64,000 nt of DNA. It comes from Nonomuraea pusilla (GTDB taxonomy: Bacteria; Actinomycetota; Actinomycetes; Streptosporangiales; Streptosporangiaceae). A program made the position numbers and the translations under genes. Numbering within the stretch: position 1 is the first letter of the stretch; each line of letters begins with the position of its first letter. Location of the stretch: the NCBI RefSeq assembly GCF_900109355.1, contig NZ_FOBF01000014.1, positions 124,001 to 188,000 of the forward strand, written 5' to 3'. The notes under the pieces were generated by a model. The model was not told the origin of the DNA and did no database searches. It worked only from the letters and a program-made list of their open reading frames with translations. Of this stretch, positions 59,792 to 64,000 are shown piece after piece.

Positions 59792-60808
59792 CTACCGGAC
59801 GCGGGCCGTGCTGGACCTGACCACCAGGCTCGGCGGGACCACCAGCCGCTCGTACGCCGACAGGCCCGCGTCGATCTGGCGCAGCAGCAGCTCGATGCTG
59901 TGCCTGCCGACCACGTCGAAGTCCTGCCTGACCGTGGTGAGCGGCGGCGAGAAGAACTCGGACTCGGGGATGTCGTCGAAGCCGACGATGCTGATCTGCT
60001 CCGGCACCCGCACCCCCTTCTCCGTCAGCGCCCGCAGCACGCCGAGCGCCATCTGGTCGTTGGCCGCGAACACGGCGGTGACGCCCCGCATCGCGGCCAG
60101 GCTCTTGCCCGCCTCGTAGCCCGCGCGCGGACTCCAGTCGCCCGCCAGCGGCTCAGGCACGGGACGGCCGGCCTCCTCCAGCACCGAGCGCCAGCCCTCG
60201 ATGCGGCCCTCGGACTCCATCCAGTCGGCGGGGCCGCTGACGTGCCAGACCGTCTCGTGGCCGAGGTCGAGCAGGTGCCGGGTCGCGAGCCTGGCGCCCT
60301 CGACCTGGTCGATGCAGACCTCGGGCACGCCCGTGGTGTGCGAGCCCTCGACCGCCACCGCCGGCAGGCCCTGCGGGAGGCTCTCCAGGGCCCGGCCCGC
60401 CGAGCGCTGCGGCGCGATCACCACGACGCCGTCGACCCCCTGCTCGGCCAGGTAGTCGATGGCGTCGCGGACGTTCGCCGCGTCGAGCGACTTCAGGCTG
60501 ACGATGCTGACGAAGTAGCCGGCCGTCCTGGCCGCCTGCTCGATGCCGTACATCATGCTGGCCGGGCCGTACAGGGTGGTGTCGAAGCTCACCACGCCGA
60601 GCGTCCTCGACCGCTTGGTGACCAGGGCGCGGGCGACCAGGTTGCGCCGGTAGCCCAGCCGGGAGATCGCCGCCTCGACCCGGGCGCGGGTGTCGGGGCG
60701 GACGTTCGGGTGGTCGTTGAGCACCCGGGAGACCGTCTGGTGCGAGACGCCCGCCTCCCTTGCCACGTCGGCCATGACGGGCAGGCGACGCTCGGTGCTC
60801 GATGCCAC
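59792..60808 (-). CDS. LacI family regulator of arabinose operon
   Basis: 338-residue LacI/GalR protein. The N-terminal helix-turn-helix and hinge read VMADVAREAGVSHQTVSRVL, NDHPNVRPDTRARVEAAIS and RRNLVARALVTKRS. The periplasmic-binding-protein-like sensor follows (LGVVSFDTTLYGPASMMYGI, GVTAVFAANDQMALGVLRAL, IVGFDDIPESEFFSPPLTTV). The GTG at 60808 has GAGGAGA upstream. Its position between transporter and araBDA genes argues for an arabinose-responsive repressor. The name araR would fit functionally but the family differs from Bacillus GntR-type AraR, so I leave the symbol blank. Confidence 0.93.
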   Translation of the reverse strand: MASSTERRLPVMADVAREAGVSHQTVSRVLNDHPNVRPDTRARVEAAISRLGYRRNLVARALVTKRSRTLGVVSFDTTLYGPASMMYGIEQAARTAGYFVSIVSLKSLDAANVRDAIDYLAEQGVDGVVVIAPQRSAGRALESLPQGLPAVAVEGSHTTGVPEVCIDQVEGARLATRHLLDLGHETVWHVSGPADWMESEGRIEGWRSVLEEAGRPVPEPLAGDWSPRAGYEAGKSLAAMRGVTAVFAANDQMALGVLRALTEKGVRVPEQISIVGFDDIPESEFFSPPLTTVRQDFDVVGRHSIELLLRQIDAGLSAYERLVVPPSLVVRSSTARVR

Positions 60809-60849
60809 GGTCTCTCCTCTCACTGCCTGCCCCTGGATCGTAGTGCCGA

Positions 60850-62112
60850 TCAGCGACCGGCGCCCGCCCGGCGCTTGGTCCAGACGTCGAACGCGACGGC
60901 GGCCAGCAGCACGGCGCCCTTGACCAGCATCACCCGCTCGCTCGGCGAGCCGATCAGCGACATCCCGTTGTTGATCACCGCCATGATGAGGCCGCCGGTG
61001 ATCGCGCCCACCACCTTGCCGACGCCGCCCTGGACGGCCGCGCCGCCGATGAAGGCCGCCGCGATCGCGTCGAGCTCGAAGCTGTTGCCCGCGGTCGGGC
61101 CCGCCTGGTTGAGCCTTCCGGCGAAGATGATGCCCGCGACGGCCGACAGGACACCCATGTTCACGAAGATCCAGAAGACGACCTGCTTGACCTTGACGCC
61201 GGACATCACGGCCGCCTGCAGGTTGCCGCCGATGGCGTAGACGCGCCGGCCGAACACCGTGCGGTTGGCCATCAGCGAGTACGCCAGCACCAGGATCGCC
61301 AGCAGCACCAGCACCCACGGCAGGTTCTTGAACCTGGCCAGCTGCACCACCAGGAAGAGGATGAGCGCGGCGCCCGCCGCCATCTTCACGGCGAACAGCG
61401 CGATCGGGTCCACCTCCTGCCCGTAGCCCGCGCGGGCCTTGCGGGTGCGCCACTGCGCGGCCACCATGCCGGCGACCGCGATCAGGCCGACGAGGAGGCT
61501 GAACAGGTCGGCGCCGCCCAGCGGGCCGAGGCCGACGTTGCCGAGGTAGCCGTCGGTGAAGCCGTTGGCCAGCGTGCGCACCGCGTCGGGGAACGGGCCG
61601 ATGCCCTGGTTGCCGAGCACGGTGAGGGTGAGCGCCCGGAACAGCAGCATGCCGGCGAGCGTCACGATGAACGCCGGGATGCCGAAGTACGCGACCCAGA
61701 AGCCCTGCCAGGCGCCGATCAGGCCGCCCGCCACGACGGTGATCGCCAGCGCGAGCGGCCAGGCCACGCCCATGTTCACCATGAGCACGGCCGCCAGCGC
61801 GCCCGTCACCGCCACCACCGAGCCGACCGACAGGTCGATGTGCCCGGCGATGATGATGAGGATCATCCCGATCGCCAGGATCAGCACGTACGAGTTCTGG
61901 ACGATGATGTTGGAGATGTTCTGCGGCTGGAGCAGCGCGCCGTCCGTCAGCACGGAGAACAGCAGGACGATGAGCGCGAAGGCGATGTAGATGCCGCTCG
62001 CGCGCAGGTTCAGCGACAGTCCGCCCAGCGACACCCGGCCCGGCCGCCGCGGCTCTCCCGGCCCGTCGCCCGCGGTGCCGACCTGCACGTCGGCGGGCGT
62101 GATGCTGCTCAT
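60850..62112 (-). CDS. mmsB: Multiple monosaccharide ABC transporter permease
   Basis: 420-residue permease of the carbohydrate-uptake-2 class (also called GguB), with about ten or more TM helices. Landmarks are GALLQPQNISNIIVQNSYVL, GMILIIIAGHIDLSVGSVVA, the EAA-like loop YAIGGNLQAAVMSGVKVKQV and GRLNQAGPTAGNSFELDAIA with AAAFIGGAAVQGG. With MmsA and a ChvE-type binding protein it imports pentoses and hexoses; the ara genes behind it point to arabinose. It follows mmsA by 5 bp and precedes the regulator by 41 bp. Confidence 0.94.
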   Translation of the reverse strand: MSSITPADVQVGTAGDGPGEPRRPGRVSLGGLSLNLRASGIYIAFALIVLLFSVLTDGALLQPQNISNIIVQNSYVLILAIGMILIIIAGHIDLSVGSVVAVTGALAAVLMVNMGVAWPLALAITVVAGGLIGAWQGFWVAYFGIPAFIVTLAGMLLFRALTLTVLGNQGIGPFPDAVRTLANGFTDGYLGNVGLGPLGGADLFSLLVGLIAVAGMVAAQWRTRKARAGYGQEVDPIALFAVKMAAGAALILFLVVQLARFKNLPWVLVLLAILVLAYSLMANRTVFGRRVYAIGGNLQAAVMSGVKVKQVVFWIFVNMGVLSAVAGIIFAGRLNQAGPTAGNSFELDAIAAAFIGGAAVQGGVGKVVGAITGGLIMAVINNGMSLIGSPSERVMLVKGAVLLAAVAFDVWTKRRAGAGR

Positions 62113-62117
62113 GGGAG

Positions 62118-63647
62118 CTACTCCTGTCCCTTGGTCATGAGGTACATGAGGCGTTCCTGCGTCGCCTCCCGGCGCGGCACCTCACCGGTGATCCGGCCCT
62201 CTGCGAGTGTGTAGACGCGGTCGCACAGACCGAGCAGCTCCGGCAGCTCCGAAGAGATCACCAGAACCGCCTTCCCCTGGTCGGCCAGGCTGTTGATGAT
62301 CGTGTAGATCTCGTACTTGGCGCCGACGTCGATGCCGCGCGTGGGCTCGTCGAGGATGAGCACGTCAGGCTCGGTGAGGATCCACTTCGACAGCACGACC
62401 TTCTGCTGGTTGCCGCCGCTGAGCTTGCCGACGACGCTCGACACGCCGGGCGCCTTGATGTTCATGCTCTTGTGGAACTCGCGGGCGACGCGGTACTCCT
62501 CGTGCTCGTCCACCCAGCCGCGCCTCGACAGCCCGGCCAGCCCGGCCGCCGAGATGTTGCGCTTGATGTCCTCGATGAGGTTGAGCCCGTACCGCTTGCG
62601 GTCCTCGGTGGCGTACGCGATGCCGTGCCTGATCGCGTCCTGGACGGTGCGGATCTCGATCGGCCGGCCGTCCTTGAAGATCCTGCCGGAGATGCCGACG
62701 CCGTAGGCGCGGCCGAAGACGCTCATGGCCAGCTCGGTGCGGCCGGCGCCCATGAGGCCGGCCAGGCCGACGATCTCGCCTCGGCGCAGCGTGAGCGACG
62801 CGCCGTCCACGACCTTCCTGCCGGGCTGGCTCGGGCTGTGGACCGTCCAGTCCTCGACGCGCAGCACCTCGTCGCCGATCGTCGGCTCGTGCGGCGGGAA
62901 CCGGTTGTCCAGGGCGCGGCCCACCATGCCGGAGATGATGCGGTCCTCGGTGACGTCGTCGCCCGCCAGGTCGAGGGTCTCGATCGTGCGTCCGTCGCGG
63001 ATGATCGTGACGGAGTCGGCGATGGCGGTCACCTCGTTGAGCTTGTGCGAGATGATCACGCAGGTGATGCCCTCGTCGCGCAGCCCGCGCAGCAGGTCGA
63101 GCAGGTGCGCGGAGTCCTCGTCGTTGAGCGCGGCGGTCGGCTCGTCGAGGATGAGGAGCTTGACCTCCTTCGACAGCGCCTTGGCGATCTCGACGAGCTG
63201 CTGCTTGCCCACGCCGATGTCCGAGATCGAGGTCACCGGGTTCTCACGCAGGCCGACCCGCCGCATCAGCTCGCCGGCCTCGTAGTTCGTACGGTTCCAG
63301 TCGATGAAGCCGCGGGTGGCCCGCTCGTTGCCGAGGAAGATGTTCTCGGCGATGGACAGCTGCGGGCTGAGCGCCAGCTCCTGGTGGATGATGACGATGC
63401 CGGCCCTCTCGCTGTCGCGGATGCCGCCGAAGCGGCACACCTCGCCGTCGAAGCGGATCTCGCCCTCGTACGTGCCGTGCGGGTACACGCCTGACAGCAC
63501 CTTCATCAGCGTCGACTTACCGGCGCCGTTCTCGCCGCAGATGGCGTGGATCTCGCCCCTTCTGACGGAGAGCGTGACGTCCTGCAGCGCCTTGACACCG
63601 GGGAACGTCTTGGTGATCCCGCTCATCCGCAGGATGTGGTCGTCCAT
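62118..63647 (-). CDS. mmsA: Multiple monosaccharide ABC transporter ATPase
   Basis: 509-residue double ATPase (GguA type). The first half has Walker A GENGAGKSTLMKVLSG, the signature ISDIGVGKQQLVEIAKALSK and Walker B LLILDEPTAALND. The second half has a degenerate Walker A (GLMGAGRTELAMS), a signature KLSGGNQQKVVLSKWI and Walker B VLILDEPTRGIDVGA. Only one site is thus likely to hydrolyse ATP fully, as in other CUT2 ATPases. It lies between a strong hairpin after the binding-protein gene and mmsB. Confidence 0.95.
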   Translation of the reverse strand: MDDHILRMSGITKTFPGVKALQDVTLSVRRGEIHAICGENGAGKSTLMKVLSGVYPHGTYEGEIRFDGEVCRFGGIRDSERAGIVIIHQELALSPQLSIAENIFLGNERATRGFIDWNRTNYEAGELMRRVGLRENPVTSISDIGVGKQQLVEIAKALSKEVKLLILDEPTAALNDEDSAHLLDLLRGLRDEGITCVIISHKLNEVTAIADSVTIIRDGRTIETLDLAGDDVTEDRIISGMVGRALDNRFPPHEPTIGDEVLRVEDWTVHSPSQPGRKVVDGASLTLRRGEIVGLAGLMGAGRTELAMSVFGRAYGVGISGRIFKDGRPIEIRTVQDAIRHGIAYATEDRKRYGLNLIEDIKRNISAAGLAGLSRRGWVDEHEEYRVAREFHKSMNIKAPGVSSVVGKLSGGNQQKVVLSKWILTEPDVLILDEPTRGIDVGAKYEIYTIINSLADQGKAVLVISSELPELLGLCDRVYTLAEGRITGEVPRREATQERLMYLMTKGQE

Positions 63648-63670
63648 GTCTTCTGGCCCCTCGGTCGGGG

Positions 63671-63697
63671 GCCCCGGGGACGCGCCGTCCCCGGGGC
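63671..63697 (-). promoter_or_regulatory. Stem-loop between binding protein and ATPase genes
   Basis: GCCCCGGGGACG (63671-63682) pairs perfectly with CGTCCCCGGGGC (63686-63697) around a 3-nt loop, 8 bases after the binding-protein stop. Such hairpins stabilise or partly terminate the transcript so that the binding protein is made in excess over the membrane components. Confidence 0.75.
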
Positions 63698-63704
63698 GCT
63701 TCCC

Positions 63705-64000
63705 TTACTTGAGCTGGTCCTCGGTGTAGTAGCCGCTGCCGACGATGACGTCCTTGTAGTTGCTCTTGTCCACGATGACCGGGTCGAGCAGGTACGAGGG
63801 GACGACCTTGTTGCCGTTGTCGTAGTCCTTGGTGTTGTTCACCTCGGGCTTGCCGCCCTTGAGCACGGCGTCGGCCATCTTGACCGTCTGCTCGGCGAGC
63901 TTGCGGGTGTCCTTGAAGATCGTGGAGTACTGCTCGCCGGCGACGATGGACTTCACGGAGGCGAGTTCGGCGTCCTGGCCGGTCACGATCGGGTAGGGCT
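63705..64000 (-). CDS. chvE: ChvE-like sugar-binding protein (5' end outside window)
   Basis: The C-terminal ~98 residues of a periplasmic-type binding protein of the multiple monosaccharide transporter. IVTGQDAELASVKSIVAGEQ, YSTIFKDTRKLAEQTVKMAD and the ending VDKSNYKDVIVGSGYYTEDQ are characteristic of ChvE/GguX-class proteins. The beginning of the gene, with signal peptide or lipobox and the operon promoter, lies beyond base 64000. Hairpin 63671-63697 follows the stop. Confidence 0.92.
   Translation of the reverse strand, partial: PYPIVTGQDAELASVKSIVAGEQYSTIFKDTRKLAEQTVKMADAVLKGGKPEVNNTKDYDNGNKVVPSYLLDPVIVDKSNYKDVIVGSGYYTEDQLK

Overview
This 64 kb window is chromosomal DNA from a high-GC filamentous actinomycete. 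The evidence is the strong G/C third-codon bias, many ATGA/GTGA stop-start overlaps, frequent GTG/TTG starts, and actinobacterial families (GuaB1, DUF4192, DUF1707, DUF3616, DUF2867, CGNR zinc fingers, Methyltransf_19). The gene mix resembles Streptosporangiaceae such as Nonomuraea, but that placement is inference. Apart from one tRNA-Ala, no phage, plasmid, CRISPR array or intact insertion sequence is visible.

Layout: 0-10 kb holds a FAD monooxygenase with a divergent TetR and twin operators, guaB1, an FKBP isomerase, an ATP-dependent DNA ligase, cell-wall/secreted proteins (LGFP, RlpA-like with an upstream Crp-type site) and small conserved proteins. 10-17 kb has a secreted protein, an MMPL exporter and, on the opposite strand, an unusual 800-residue fusion of a CrtC/AttH-like lipocalin domain to a polyprenyl synthase. 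17-22 kb contains a TetR-flanked operon led by a fumarylacetoacetate hydrolase/metallo-beta-lactamase fusion, then an ArsR-CDF-DUF3703 metal cassette. 22-28.2 kb is a decay zone: a broken GlxA regulator, an MFS gene and a convergent secreted-protein gene both cut at one junction, remnants of IS256-type and IS5-type transposases and of ParA, and several GC-rich tandem repeat arrays, with uridine kinase, VOC and DUF4192 genes surviving among them.

28-45 kb is mostly housekeeping and regulation: an ECF sigma factor with a membrane partner, a run of same-strand genes (membrane protein, ftsH, DUF937, maf, EI24), an MFS-Pth2 pair with a divergent GlxA regulator, a CGNR-VOC-PNPOx cassette, a lipoprotein, tRNA-Ala(GGC), and TetR/patatin genes. 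45-55 kb holds a vWA lipoprotein, an asparagine-synthase-like protein lacking the glutaminase cysteine, a type III PKS / ICMT-like methyltransferase / TIGR03086 operon, another GlxA regulator, and an F420-type oxidoreductase.

54.6-64 kb (all minus strand) is an L-arabinose uptake and catabolism locus. A ChvE-like binding protein (cut by the window end), MmsA/GguA ATPase and MmsB/GguB permease are followed by a LacI-family regulator, then araB, araD and araA joined by 4-nt stop-start overlaps. A terminator separates araA from an alditol-oxidase-like gene. A LacI-family operator-like sequence lies across the araB start codon. Together these genes would import arabinose and convert it through L-ribulose and L-ribulose-5-phosphate to xylulose-5-phosphate.
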